Positions 15,900-25,018 of a stretch of 54,649 nt of DNA are shown here, piece after piece. Position numbers and translations under genes: made by a program. The notes under the pieces are model-generated. The model had not been told where the DNA came from. It saw only the letters and a program-made list of their open reading frames with translations, and did no database searches. The stretch is from Nitrospirales bacterium (GTDB taxonomy: Bacteria > Nitrospirota > Nitrospiria > Nitrospirales > UBA8639). Where the stretch lies: the NCBI GenBank assembly GCA_021604365.1, contig BQIZ01000005.1, positions 1-54,649 on the forward strand, in the 5' to 3' direction. Each line of letters opens with the position of its first letter. Positions within the stretch are counted from its first letter, which is position 1.

Positions 15900-17297
15900 A
15901 TGGGAATTTTTCGAGAGTATGATATTCGCGGGATTGTTGAATACGATTTAGGTCCAGATGTGGTTGAGCGAATCGGCCGTGCGTATGCGACCTTGGCTAG
16001 AGCACGCGGTGTAAGCAATATCACGGTGGGCCGGGATGGCCGCTTAACATCACCAACCCTTCGAAATCATCTTATTACCGGCCTGAACAGGTCAGGAGTG
16101 AATGTGTTGGATCTTGGCTTATGTGCAACCCCATTGCTGTATTTTTCCCTGTTTTCCTGTGATGTTGATGGGGGAATCATGATTACCGGCAGTCACAATG
16201 CTGCTGAGTATAACGGGTTCAAGATGTGTATAGGCAGGGAAGCCTTGTACGGGGATGATATTCAAGAATTACAGAAAATTTTTGAAAGTGGTGAGTTCGC
16301 ATCTGGGTCAGGAACGGTTCTAACGCAAGCCATCATTCCTGAATATCTTAAATTTTTACAAGAACAATTTTCTTTGTTGAGGGGGCAGGGGGTTCGGGTC
16401 GTGATTGATTGTGGGAATGGGGCGGCTTCTCTAGTGGCCAAGGAAGCTTTGGAGCAATTGGGATGCGATGTGACCGGATTGTATTGCGATCTTGATGGTC
16501 ATTTTCCCAACCATCATCCAGACCCCACTGTGCTGGGTAATCTTAAGGACCTGATTGAGAAAGTCAGAGAAATCGGAGCGGATGTGGGAATCGGTTACGA
16601 TGGTGATGCTGATCGAATTGGCGTCATTGATGAACAGGGCCAAATTATGTGGGGTGACCGGCTATTGCTCCTGTTTGCTCGGGATGTGCTGGATGCCAAT
16701 CCAGGGTGTTCCATTATTTCAGAGGTGAAAGCCTCACAGGGGTTGTATGACGATATTCAAAAACAAGGTGGACGGGGTATCATGTGGAAGACCGGACATT
16801 CCATCATTAAGGCCAAGATGAAAGAGGAAAAGGCATTGCTCGCCGGAGAGATGTCGGGGCACCTGTTCTTTGCCGATCGGTACTATGGGTATGACGATGC
16901 TATTTATGCTTCTTGTCGGCTAATCGAAATTCTTGTGAAGCGGAAAAAGCCGTTGTCGTCGCTGTTGGCGGATATACCCCAAACGGTGGTGACGCCTGAA
17001 ATCCGGGTAGATTGTCCGGATGATCAGAAATTTTCATTGGTAGAAGTCGTAAAAAATCGGTTAAAGCACGCGGCCAGCAGGCAGAATCTGAAAACATCAC
17101 CTTTGCCCATACGTGATCTCATTACGATTGACGGCATTCGTGTCCGTTTTGACGAAGGGTGGGGTCTGATTCGAGCCTCGAACACTCAACCAGCATTAGT
17201 TCTTCGCTTTGAAGCCTCTTCTCACGCTCATCTCACTCAAATCCAGTCCTATCTGGAAGGACAACTTTCTGAAGCCACCGCCGGCTTCACGGCCTAA
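15900..17297 (+). CDS. manB: Phosphomannomutase/phosphoglucomutase with an altered active-site loop
   Basis: The 465-residue alpha-D-phosphohexomutase has all four domains: FREYDIRGIVEYDLGPDV at the start, the phosphoserine loop MITGSHNAAEYNGF (Ser98), the metal loop GYDGDADRIGVID near 240, the sugar-binding AGEMSGHLFFADRYYGYDDA near 320, and the phosphate-binding RASNTQPALVLRFEA near 425. The loop carries Ala-Ala where family members normally have Pro-Pro after SHN. It converts mannose- or glucose-6-phosphate to the 1-phosphate for ManC, and could also feed glgC. ATG 15900 follows GGAGGGAAAG. Confidence 0.93.
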   Translation: MGIFREYDIRGIVEYDLGPDVVERIGRAYATLARARGVSNITVGRDGRLTSPTLRNHLITGLNRSGVNVLDLGLCATPLLYFSLFSCDVDGGIMITGSHNAAEYNGFKMCIGREALYGDDIQELQKIFESGEFASGSGTVLTQAIIPEYLKFLQEQFSLLRGQGVRVVIDCGNGAASLVAKEALEQLGCDVTGLYCDLDGHFPNHHPDPTVLGNLKDLIEKVREIGADVGIGYDGDADRIGVIDEQGQIMWGDRLLLLFARDVLDANPGCSIISEVKASQGLYDDIQKQGGRGIMWKTGHSIIKAKMKEEKALLAGEMSGHLFFADRYYGYDDAIYASCRLIEILVKRKKPLSSLLADIPQTVVTPEIRVDCPDDQKFSLVEVVKNRLKHAASRQNLKTSPLPIRDLITIDGIRVRFDEGWGLIRASNTQPALVLRFEASSHAHLTQIQSYLEGQLSEATAGFTA

Positions 17298-17557
17298 CTC
17301 CCATCACGGTATTTCTCTTTTTCGATTTCAGTTTCCTCCTTGGTGATTTTCAATTATTCCTGGTGCAGACATCGTCGACCGGAGCAAGGATCGGTGATGT
17401 CAATCACCCATGAAGGCTCGTCATTAACAACCCAGCCGAGGACGTTATTGGAGTTTTTTCCAATATCGAAGCCATATTTCCGTCAAACGTGCGTTGCTCC
17501 TTTATGCGGAAAAGCATATAATGAAAATCCTCTAGAATTCCATTTGGATCGTGACTG

Positions 17558-18565
17558 ATGACTCCGCGTTTATCCTTATCGACACATACATTTCGTGAGC
17601 AAGCGCCTATTCCCGGAACCTCCGGAGAATTCTCTCGCATCATCATGCAAATTGCCCTGGGTGGGAAGTTGATTGCCCAGGATCTGAGAAAAGCCGGATT
17701 GAGCCAATTTTTGGGTTCTACAGGGTTGATTAATGTTCAAGGCGAAGAGGTCCAAAAATTGGACGAACGAGCCAATCAGATATTCCTGGATGTGTTTGAG
17801 CATATGGAACTGGTGAGTACCCTCGTTTCAGAGGAAATGGAAAAACCCTACCTCATTAAAGAAGCTGATGGTCAAGGACGGTATGCGGTCTTTTTGGATC
17901 CTTTGGATGGCTCCTCTAACATTGATGTTAACGCGTCCTTAGGGTCAATTTTTTCTATTCATCGACTTTCCGTTGAGGGGTTCCCCACTTCTGAAGATGC
18001 CCTGCGAAAAAAAGGGAGCGATCAAGTTGCGGCTGGATATATCCTATATGGATCGAGTGTGCTTTTAGTCTATACCTGCGGCCATGGGGTGCACCAATTT
18101 ACCTTGGATCAGGAGGCAGGTGAGTTTTTTCTATCAGCCAAGAATATTCAAATCCCCAAACGTGGGAAAATTTATAGTGTGAATGAAGGCAATCACCAAA
18201 AGTGGTCTACCGGCACCCAGCAATTTCTTCACTATCTGCAAGAAATCAATGTCCAGACAGGCAGACCCTATACCAGTCGTTATTCCGGGTGTTTTGTGGC
18301 TGATGTGCATCGTGTTCTATGCAAGGGTGGCTTATATATGTATCCGGGAGAAATGAAAAACCCCGAGGGAAAATTGAGGCTCATGTATGAAGCCGCACCC
18401 CTATCATTTTTGGTTGAACAGGCCGGTGGCTTGGGGAGTACGGGTGTTGAGCCCGTCAATCAACTCATTCCCAAAGCCCTTCACCAGAGAGTCCCTTTAT
18501 TTATTGGCAGCCAGGAGGATGTGACCAAAGCTGAAGCGTTCCTGCGGTCTGAGTTACCGATCTAG
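17558..18565 (+). CDS. fbp: Class I fructose-1,6-bisphosphatase
   Basis: The 335-residue protein matches the class I family: VSEEME for the metal ligands near 90, the signature FLDPLDGSSNIDVNASLGSI near 110-130, YSVNEGN near 210, the Tyr/Arg substrate loop PYTSRYSGCFVADVHRVLCK, and GGLYMYPGEMKNPEGKLRL. It removes the 1-phosphate from fructose-1,6-bisphosphate in gluconeogenesis or the Calvin cycle. An in-frame TGA sits two codons upstream, so ATG 17558 is the first possible start despite a weak ribosome site. The class I aldolase gene 3 kb downstream and the ADP-glucose pathway at 33 kb would use its product line. Confidence 0.95.
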   Translation: MTPRLSLSTHTFREQAPIPGTSGEFSRIIMQIALGGKLIAQDLRKAGLSQFLGSTGLINVQGEEVQKLDERANQIFLDVFEHMELVSTLVSEEMEKPYLIKEADGQGRYAVFLDPLDGSSNIDVNASLGSIFSIHRLSVEGFPTSEDALRKKGSDQVAAGYILYGSSVLLVYTCGHGVHQFTLDQEAGEFFLSAKNIQIPKRGKIYSVNEGNHQKWSTGTQQFLHYLQEINVQTGRPYTSRYSGCFVADVHRVLCKGGLYMYPGEMKNPEGKLRLMYEAAPLSFLVEQAGGLGSTGVEPVNQLIPKALHQRVPLFIGSQEDVTKAEAFLRSELPI

Positions 18566-18581
18566 GGAAGGAGGATCTCTT

Positions 18582-19607
18582 ATGGTGTTGCGAATGATAT
18601 TTCTGGTTATTGCGGTGGTCCTGGGTATGGCCTTGGCATGGGGGGAAACTGATGGCCAGGCAGCCTTACTACTCCTGTCCGCGGGAATAGGGGCCGTAGT
18701 CGGAGTAATAATTCTGGCTGTAGAACAGAGATTGAAGGTTATGTCTTTCCCGTTTGTCTTGTGTGGAGGGGGCGGATTAGTCGTTGGTCTCCTTGTGGCA
18801 GGACTGATTGGGTCGTTGACGGGATTTGGCGCACGCTTTTCCTATTCCGTCTTTAATATTCTGACGAGCTTGGTGTTCTTTTTGGGAATTCCATATTGGG
18901 GATTGATCATGGGGGTCCGATTTGCCACTGAAGGATGGGATACACCGACTATTTCAACAGGTGATAGGGATTCAGTTCGCATCAAAAAACTTCTGGATAC
19001 CAGCGTCATTATTGACGGCCGGATTGCAGATCTATGCGAAACGGGATTTATCGAGGGAACTCTTGTTGTTCCCCATTTTATACTTCAGGAATTACAGCAT
19101 ATTTCCGATTCCTCTGACGGTTTAAAGCGGGCTCGTGGAAGGCGAGGGTTGGATATTTTGAATGTTCTTCAAAAAGTGAGCAATGTCAAGGTGGAACTGG
19201 TAGAGGATGATTTTCCCCATGTGAAAGAGGTGGATACGAAACTCATTGAACTGGCAAAGCAGATGGATGCAAAAGTGCTCACAAACGATTTCAATCTGAA
19301 TAAGGTAGCTGGGATCCAAGGCGTGAGAGTGCTCAATATTAATGACCTCTGTAATGCGCTGAAGCCGGTGGTACTCCCAGGTGAAACGATTCGAGTCTTT
19401 GTCTTGAAAGAGGGGAAAGAGTCTGGGCAAGGTGTGGCCTATTTAGATGATGGCACCATGGTCGTGGTGGACCACGCCAAACGATGGATCGGCAAAAATG
19501 CGGATGTGATTGTCACAAGTGTTCTGCAAACAAGTGCCGGCAGAATGATCTTTACCCGTTTGAAAGAAGAAACCGAACACGAGGAGTTAAGCTTTTCGCG
19601 TGTTTAA
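18582..19607 (+). CDS. Membrane-anchored PIN-TRAM domain protein
   Basis: Four hydrophobic spans fill residues 1-112. A PIN nuclease domain follows, with LLDTSVIIDGRIADL (Asp139), VVPHFILQELQHISDSSDGL, KRARGRRGLDIL and VDTKLIELAKQMDAKVLTND supplying the acidic site. A TRAM RNA-binding domain ends it (VVLPGETIRVFVLKEG near 282 to ITSVLQT.. near 325). The family (YacL-like) is widespread beside ispD, as here. The predicted role is membrane-linked RNA cleavage or binding; the substrate is unknown. ATG 18582 has a strong GGAAGGAGG box. The gene overlaps ispD by eight bases, so the two are coupled. Confidence 0.9.
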   Translation: MVLRMIFLVIAVVLGMALAWGETDGQAALLLLSAGIGAVVGVIILAVEQRLKVMSFPFVLCGGGGLVVGLLVAGLIGSLTGFGARFSYSVFNILTSLVFFLGIPYWGLIMGVRFATEGWDTPTISTGDRDSVRIKKLLDTSVIIDGRIADLCETGFIEGTLVVPHFILQELQHISDSSDGLKRARGRRGLDILNVLQKVSNVKVELVEDDFPHVKEVDTKLIELAKQMDAKVLTNDFNLNKVAGIQGVRVLNINDLCNALKPVVLPGETIRVFVLKEGKESGQGVAYLDDGTMVVVDHAKRWIGKNADVIVTSVLQTSAGRMIFTRLKEETEHEELSFSRV

Positions 19608-20304
19608 TGCTGTTGTGGCGGTCGTTCCCGCCGCGGGTCTTGGTATCCGCATGGGGGGAAACACTCCCAAACAATACCTTTCTCTTGGAGGCATACCTCT
19701 CCTAGTATATTCACTAAAGGTTTTTCAGCGTCTCGAGTGTATCCGCGAAGTGATTCTTTCCGTTCCGGCGTCGGATCTGGATTATTGCTGGCGTGAAATA
19801 GTGCAGCTTTTTGGGTTGGAGAAAGTCACTCACGTTGTGGCGGGTGGACTACGCCGCCAGGATTCTGTCAGGAATGGACTTGAGGCCATTTCCGATCAAC
19901 CTGACGGAGTTCTGGTCCATGATGGGGTCCGTCCCTTTATCGATCAGCCTATTGTTAGGAATGTGATCGACCGGGCCGGGCACACAGGGGCTGCGGTTGT
20001 GGCGATGTCAATTCATGATACCGTAAAGCGGGTCAATCATTCTGGGATTATTCAAGAGACATTGAAAAGGGAGGAACTCTGGCAGATTCAAACTCCCCAG
20101 GTGTTTCGGTATGACTGGCTCGTAGAGGCACATAAGCAGGCGCAGCTCCATCAATGGGACGTCACCGATGATGCTGCCCTTATCGAACGGATGGGATACC
20201 CCGTTTCCGTTGTGGAAGGAAGTTGTTTTAATATAAAAATGACCAAACCGGATGATCTGGTTCTGGGGGAAGCTATTTTGAAAACGATGGGAAGCCAGGG
20301 GTGA
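19600..20304 (+). CDS. ispD: 2-C-methyl-D-erythritol 4-phosphate cytidylyltransferase
   Basis: The 234-residue enzyme carries the CTP-binding N-terminus VAVVPAAGLGIRMGGNTPKQ, GVLVHDGVRPFIDQ near 107, and QIQTPQVFRYDWLVEAHKQA near 160, with the late TDDAAL.E and NIKMTKPDDL motifs. It catalyses step three of the MEP isoprenoid pathway. The GTG start lies inside the last codons of the PIN-TRAM gene (8-base overlap). ispF follows 58 bases downstream, so the two consecutive MEP-pathway steps that often cluster are both here and the fusion form is absent. Confidence 0.95.
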   Translation: MFNAVVAVVPAAGLGIRMGGNTPKQYLSLGGIPLLVYSLKVFQRLECIREVILSVPASDLDYCWREIVQLFGLEKVTHVVAGGLRRQDSVRNGLEAISDQPDGVLVHDGVRPFIDQPIVRNVIDRAGHTGAAVVAMSIHDTVKRVNHSGIIQETLKREELWQIQTPQVFRYDWLVEAHKQAQLHQWDVTDDAALIERMGYPVSVVEGSCFNIKMTKPDDLVLGEAILKTMGSQG

Positions 20305-20362
20305 AACCTCTAGCTAGACTTCATCAGGTGTGTTTTCTTTCTCTCTTAATTCCTAATTCAAT

Positions 20363-20845
20363 ATGAGAGTTGGCCAAGGTTATGACATTCATCCCTTGCA
20401 AGAGGGCCGTCCACTGATTCTGGGTGGCGTGGCTATACCACATTCACAAGGGTTGGATGGCCATTCCGATGCGGATGCTCTGACCCATGCTGTCTGCGAC
20501 GCCATTCTGGGAGCTATGGGAGAAGGAGATCTTGGAACACGGTATCCAAGCAGTAATCCCGAATACAAAAATCTCTCCAGCTTGGTGATGCTACGAAGTG
20601 TCGCTCAAACCCTTCGTGAAAAAGGATTTTATTTGGTGAATCTGGATACGGTTATTCTGGCCCAGGCTCCGAAATTAGCCCCGTATATGGTTTCAATGCA
20701 AGAGAGTCTTGCAGGCGTGCTGCAGGTTTCTCCTTCTCAGGTAAATGTTAAAGTTAAAAGTGGAGAGGGAATTGGGATGATTGGACGGGCAGAAGGTATT
20801 GCGACGTTGGCAATTTGTCTCATTGAAAGTATCGCGCCGTTATGA
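20363..20845 (+). CDS. ispF: 2-C-methyl-D-erythritol 2,4-cyclodiphosphate synthase
   Basis: This is a full-length 160-residue IspF. The metal ligands are visible in RVGQGYDIHPL (Asp8, His10) and DGHSDADALTHAVCDAILGA (second His). Further motifs are MGEGDLGTRYPSSNPEYKNL, VNLDTVILAQAPKLAPY, and the C-terminal VNVKVKSGEGIGMIGRAEGI, where family members normally read KATT.E.LGF.GR.EG. It forms the cyclic diphosphate of the MEP pathway as a trimer. The DTDP stretch typical after HFP is replaced by SSNP, a mild variation. It lies between ispD and cysE on one strand. Confidence 0.94.
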   Translation: MRVGQGYDIHPLQEGRPLILGGVAIPHSQGLDGHSDADALTHAVCDAILGAMGEGDLGTRYPSSNPEYKNLSSLVMLRSVAQTLREKGFYLVNLDTVILAQAPKLAPYMVSMQESLAGVLQVSPSQVNVKVKSGEGIGMIGRAEGIATLAICLIESIAPL

Positions 20846-20892
20846 AATGATACCACCTTCTACTTCTTGGGGTATATCCATATGGTGGGCCT

Positions 20893-21543
20893 ATGCGGTT
20901 GGTTAAACGAATTACTGAAGATCTTCACGCTGTCTTTGAGCGCGATCCGGCGGCAACCAGTCGTTGGGAGGTGTTGCTGGCCTACTCGGGTTTTCATGCG
21001 TTATTGGCCTACCGGGTGGCGCATTGGTTATGGAGGAAAAATATTCCGATTGTCCCGCGGTTGATTTCACAACTGGCTCGGTGGCTAACCGGTATTGAAA
21101 TTCATCCAGGAGCTCAGATCGGACGCGGATTTTTTATTGACCATGGAATGGGGGTGGTGATTGGCGAGACTGCCGTCATTGGTGACTCTGTCACCCTCTT
21201 TCAAGGTGTCACACTCGGAGGAACCGGCAAGGAACGGGGTAAACGCCACCCAACATTGGGTAATCATGTCGTTGTCGGAGCCGGAGCAAAAGTGCTGGGG
21301 AATATTACGATCGGGGATTTTGTAAAAATTGGAGCCAATTCGGTTGTTCTTCGGTCAGTCCCTTCGAATTCAACAGTCATTGGAATACCTGGCCGTATTA
21401 TCAAAACCATTGGAGACCGGGTGCCGGAAGCGACCATGGATCATGCTAACATTTCAGATCCGATTGCTGAACGGTTTGATGCGATGGAACAAGAACTCAT
21501 TGCTTTAAGAAAACAGGTGGAACAATCTGAAAAAAGATCGTAA
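20893..21543 (+). CDS. cysE: Serine O-acetyltransferase
   Basis: The 216-residue protein is the short form of SAT: a helical N-terminus (HALLAYRVAHWLWRKNIPIV), then a left-handed beta-helix of hexapeptide repeats (GIEIHPGAQIGRGFFIDHGM, VVIGETAVIGDSVTLFQGVT, LGGTGKERGKRHPTLGNHVV, VGAGAKVLGNITIGDFVKIG, ANSVV), and a C-terminal helical tail. The catalytic His of IDHG and the TGKERGKRHP loop are intact. It makes O-acetylserine for cysteine synthesis. It starts 47 bases after ispF, with only a weak GG box before ATG. Confidence 0.94.
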   Translation: MRLVKRITEDLHAVFERDPAATSRWEVLLAYSGFHALLAYRVAHWLWRKNIPIVPRLISQLARWLTGIEIHPGAQIGRGFFIDHGMGVVIGETAVIGDSVTLFQGVTLGGTGKERGKRHPTLGNHVVVGAGAKVLGNITIGDFVKIGANSVVLRSVPSNSTVIGIPGRIIKTIGDRVPEATMDHANISDPIAERFDAMEQELIALRKQVEQSEKRS

Positions 21544-21650
21544 GGGATGTGAGAGAATTGTTATTATTGTCTTAGGCGGTGAGGTCTTCTACACTACAGG
21601 CGAGGGTCTGAACAAAGAGAAAGTACTCTGTTGAAAGGGAGGGATTTTTT

Positions 21651-22592
21651 GTGAAGGAACCCAATGTAATCACGCCACGAGTCAAGGAAATCTTACGAAA
21701 TTATGAGGGCAATGTCCCTGGAGTGCTTGCGAATATTGCCCGTCTATTGATGACGGGACGGTTGGCGGGGACTGGTCGTTTAGTTATTCTGCCGGTGGAT
21801 CAAGGCTTTGAGCATGGTCCAGCCAGAAGTTTTGCGGTCAATCCTGCAGGGTATGATCCTCATTACCATTTCCAGCTTGGCATTGACGCCGGATGTAATG
21901 CCTACGCGGCTCCTCTCGGATTTCTAGAGGCCGGAGCCGCAGAATATGCCGGTCAAATTCCCCTTATACTGAAATTGAACAATAATGATTCGCTGTTTGA
22001 GAGTAAAGATCCTAATTCCGCCATTACGGGCAGCGTCCATGATGCCCTGCGGTTAGGATGCTGTGCGGTGGGATATACGATTTATCCAGGGTCTGCCCAT
22101 AGCCAAGAGATGTATAACCATTTGCGGGAAATTGCTCAAGAGGCCAAATCCCATGGATTGGCTGTGGTTGTATGGTCGTATCCTCGAGGTTCTGGACTGA
22201 GTAAAGAAGGGGAGACGGGAATTGATATTGTTGCCTATGCCGCACAAATTGCCGCCCAACTAGGGGCCCACATCGTCAAAGTGAAGGTGCCATCGAATCA
22301 TATAGAGCAAGCGGCTGCTAAAAAAGTGTACGAATCCGAAAAGATTCCCATTAGCACGCCAGCTGAACGTATCCGTCATGTGGTGCAGAGTACATTTCAG
22401 GGAAGGCGTATTGTCATCTTTTCGGGCGGAGCAAAAGGGGAAGATCAGAAAATATTTGATGAAGCAAGAGGAATACGGGATGGTGGAGGGTTCGGGTCCA
22501 TTATTGGGAGAAACTCCTTTCAACGGCCGAGACCTCAGGCTCTTGAATTTCTCTCAACCGTCATAAAGATCTATGGTGGAGAACTCATTTAG
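21651..22592 (+). CDS. Class I fructose-bisphosphate aldolase, archaeal/DhnA type
   Basis: The 313-residue protein has the DhnA/FbaB layout: GRLVILPVDQGFEHGPARSF near 42, APLGFLEAGAAEYAGQIPLI near 85, VGYTIYPGSAHSQEMYNHLR, and the Schiff-base strand GAHIVKVKVPSNHIEQAA near 210. The late phosphate-binding loop is RIVIFSGGAKGEDQKIF. The active Lys is in the VKVK segment. It would join triose phosphates to fructose-1,6-bisphosphate, the substrate of the fbp product upstream. The GTG start follows GGGAGGG. The gene ends 33 bases from the convergent glutamate dehydrogenase. Confidence 0.92.
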   Translation: MKEPNVITPRVKEILRNYEGNVPGVLANIARLLMTGRLAGTGRLVILPVDQGFEHGPARSFAVNPAGYDPHYHFQLGIDAGCNAYAAPLGFLEAGAAEYAGQIPLILKLNNNDSLFESKDPNSAITGSVHDALRLGCCAVGYTIYPGSAHSQEMYNHLREIAQEAKSHGLAVVVWSYPRGSGLSKEGETGIDIVAYAAQIAAQLGAHIVKVKVPSNHIEQAAAKKVYESEKIPISTPAERIRHVVQSTFQGRRIVIFSGGAKGEDQKIFDEARGIRDGGGFGSIIGRNSFQRPRPQALEFLSTVIKIYGGELI

Positions 22593-22625
22593 AGATTCCC
22601 TTCGCCAGGATTCAGAATGTATGAA

Positions 22626-23900
22626 CTAGGGGTACAATCCTCGACATTGGTGGGCTTGAGCGACTTCCTGAATTCCTGCGATTAATGCGGCGGTTCTCAT
22701 TGTCAGGTTTTTCTCCTCAGCATGATTGAGGATACGGTGAAACGCTACGGTAATGATGTTCTTGAGCCGGCTGTGAATATCTGATTCCTGCCACGAAAAA
22801 CGTTGGGCGTCCTGGACCCATTCAAAATACGAGACGATAACACCGCCTGCATTGGCGAGAATATCCGGAACCACAAAAATTCCTCGTTCCCTCAAAATGG
22901 CATCGGCCTCCAGAGTTGTCGGGCCGTTGGCTGCCTCGATCAGGTACTGGCATTGAATGCGAGAAGCGTTGTTAAACGTGATTTGTTCGGATACTGCAGC
23001 TGGAATGAGCACATGGCAGGGTAACATGAGTAAATCTTCGTTACTAATCGGTTCACCAAATTGCGTGAGAGAAGGTACCGACGTTTTCTCGGTGGCCAGA
23101 TGAGATAGAATTCCTGGTATATCCAGACCTTTTTTGTTGTACAACCCGCCCAACTGATCGCTGATTGCCAATATTTTTACGCCTTCCTGATGTAGAATTC
23201 GTGCAGTATGGGATCCGACGTTTCCAAACCCTTGAATGACCACAGTTGTGTCTAAAGTAGAAAGACCAAAATAACGTAGGACTGCCAACGTAACATCTAC
23301 CACTCCACGCCCTGTCGCCTCCTCCCGGCCAAGGGTGCCTCCAATTGAAACTGGTTTTCCGGTGACCATTCCTCTGACGGTATATCCTACCTGCTGACTG
23401 TAGGTATCCATCACCCAACCCATGACTTGCTGATTGGTCCCAATATCCGGGGCGGGTATATCTTTGTCCGGGCCCAATAACGGAAAGATTTCTGCGATGT
23501 AACGGCGGGTCACACCTTCCAATTCTGCGGCTGAAAGCATTGAGGGATTGACCGCAACCCCGCCTTTTGCTCCACCGAATGGTAACCCGGCTAGCGCTGT
23601 TTTCCAGGTCATCCACATTGCCAAGGCTGCGACCTCACCAAGGCTGACGTCTGGATGGTAACGAATGCCGCCTTTGGTGGGACCGCGGGCTACATCATGA
23701 TGCACTCGATAGCCACGAAAGACTTGAACCTGTCCGTTATCCATCCGGACAGGGATACTGACGCAGAGAGACCGTTGAGGGGCTTTTAATCGCTCAAGCA
23801 GACCTGAGTCCAGATTCATATGGTGGGCTGCCTCATCGAACTGGGCCACTGCCAAGCGAAACGTTGGGTGGTTGAACTCTGGAGCAAGGTTATTGGTCAT
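22626..23900 (-). CDS. gdhA: Glu/Leu/Phe/Val dehydrogenase, probable glutamate dehydrogenase
   Basis: The 424-residue enzyme has the substrate domain motifs GYRVHHDVARGPTKGGIRYH near 64 and LPFGGAKGGVAVNPSMLS (Lys112 catalytic), then PAPDIGTNQQVMGWVMDTYS. The Rossmann domain has VVIQGFGNVGSHTARILHQE near 220 and AANGPTTLEADAILRERGIF. Length and motifs match hexameric bacterial glutamate dehydrogenases. It links 2-oxoglutarate and ammonium to glutamate. The cofactor is not certain from sequence alone. It stands alone with its own upstream gap of about 265 bases and could be expressed independently. Confidence 0.92.
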   Translation of the reverse strand: MTNNLAPEFNHPTFRLAVAQFDEAAHHMNLDSGLLERLKAPQRSLCVSIPVRMDNGQVQVFRGYRVHHDVARGPTKGGIRYHPDVSLGEVAALAMWMTWKTALAGLPFGGAKGGVAVNPSMLSAAELEGVTRRYIAEIFPLLGPDKDIPAPDIGTNQQVMGWVMDTYSQQVGYTVRGMVTGKPVSIGGTLGREEATGRGVVDVTLAVLRYFGLSTLDTTVVIQGFGNVGSHTARILHQEGVKILAISDQLGGLYNKKGLDIPGILSHLATEKTSVPSLTQFGEPISNEDLLMLPCHVLIPAAVSEQITFNNASRIQCQYLIEAANGPTTLEADAILRERGIFVVPDILANAGGVIVSYFEWVQDAQRFSWQESDIHSRLKNIITVAFHRILNHAEEKNLTMRTAALIAGIQEVAQAHQCRGLYP

Positions 23901-24166
23901 GGAGGTTATCCAGCAAGTTGAAAACTTTAAGTCTTACTTTTTAGTATATCAAGAATGCCATTTTAAATAATTCATTTTTTTCAGCGGCATTTGAGTGGAT
24001 AAAAAGAAACCAAGAAGAATGATGGGGTAGTCAAAAATGTTCTCCCAGGCCTGCCCTGAGTATTGCTGAAGGGGAGGCCACAGATTTTTTGACGGGCGGA
24101 GCGGAAGAGTAGGCGAGAACGACCAATTAGTGGGAACGCAAGTCGGGGCATGTTTCAACATTCCAA

Positions 24167-24901
24167 TTAGTACAACACATGAATGAGGTAAAGCCCTTGG
24201 GGAGGGGCGGTTTCTCCTGCAGCGCGTCGGTCCTTAGCCTGAAGAATGTCTGTAATCGAGTCCGGTGATCTTTTGTATCGTCCGACTTCGGTCAGTGTGC
24301 CAATAATCGCTCGAACCATTTGCTTCAGGAATCGATTGGCCTGAATCTGAATGGTGAGGGTCATAAGTTCCGAAGTGAGGGAGACCTGGGACACGACGCA
24401 CATGGGATCCGATGTACTCGCACGTGGGCCTTGGAACGAGGTGAAGTCATGTCGGCCAATAAATCCAGGCATGGCCTCTCGAATGGCCTGGGTATCCAAC
24501 TCGTAGGGTAAGTGCCAAACTCGATGGCGATCAATGGCTGGGCGGGCAGGATGGTTGGAGATTCGATACTCGTACAGTTTTTCTTTTGCGCTATATCGGG
24601 CATGAAACGATTCAGGAACCGGTTCACTCGACACCACCGAGATATCAGGCGGAAGAGCGCTGTTGAGAGCTAGTTTCCATTTATCTGCCGGAATATATTT
24701 GTCAGATTGGAAACTGGCGACTTGACCACGGGCATGCACCCCGGCATCCGTTCGTCCCGCGGCGATGATAGAAATGTGTTGTTGTGTAATGCGGGTAAGC
24801 GCTGTTTCTAAGGCGCCTTGAATCGTCGGCTGATTGGGTTGGCGTTGCCATCCCGCGTAAGCCGTACCGTCATATTCGATGGTCAGTTTAATGGTGGACA
24901 T
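24167..24901 (-). CDS. truA: tRNA pseudouridine synthase A
   Basis: The 244-residue protein carries the TruA core: IEYDGTAYAGWQRQPNQPTI at the start, the catalytic AAGRTDAGVHARGQVASF (Asp52), LPPDISVVSSEPVPESFHAR, and YRISNHPARPAIDRH. FLKQMVRAIIGTLTEVGR is also present. It converts U38-40 of the tRNA anticodon arm to pseudouridine. No partner gene is adjacent; the upstream neighbour (amiC-like) is over 110 bases away on the same strand. Start ATG 24901 is the only good candidate. Confidence 0.95.
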   Translation of the reverse strand: MSTIKLTIEYDGTAYAGWQRQPNQPTIQGALETALTRITQQHISIIAAGRTDAGVHARGQVASFQSDKYIPADKWKLALNSALPPDISVVSSEPVPESFHARYSAKEKLYEYRISNHPARPAIDRHRVWHLPYELDTQAIREAMPGFIGRHDFTSFQGPRASTSDPMCVVSQVSLTSELMTLTIQIQANRFLKQMVRAIIGTLTEVGRYKRSPDSITDILQAKDRRAAGETAPPQGLYLIHVLY

Positions 24902-25018
24902 TATTTAAGGAAGAGGGAGTTGACCAAACGGGTTACTGTGTTACCAAGGGATGAGCGGGGTAATCTTCATAAACAGGAAATCGGAGGAGTCGATTGAAAA
25001 AGCCGGCAGCTGTCCTGG

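Noticed and set aside
17340-17558. Small gene just before fbp
   Set aside because: The frame has no start signal, ends on the fbp start, and reads as low-information text.
23949-24161. Gene in the gap between glutamate dehydrogenase and truA
   Set aside because: The minus-strand frame of 70 codons has no ribosome site and no recognisable composition.
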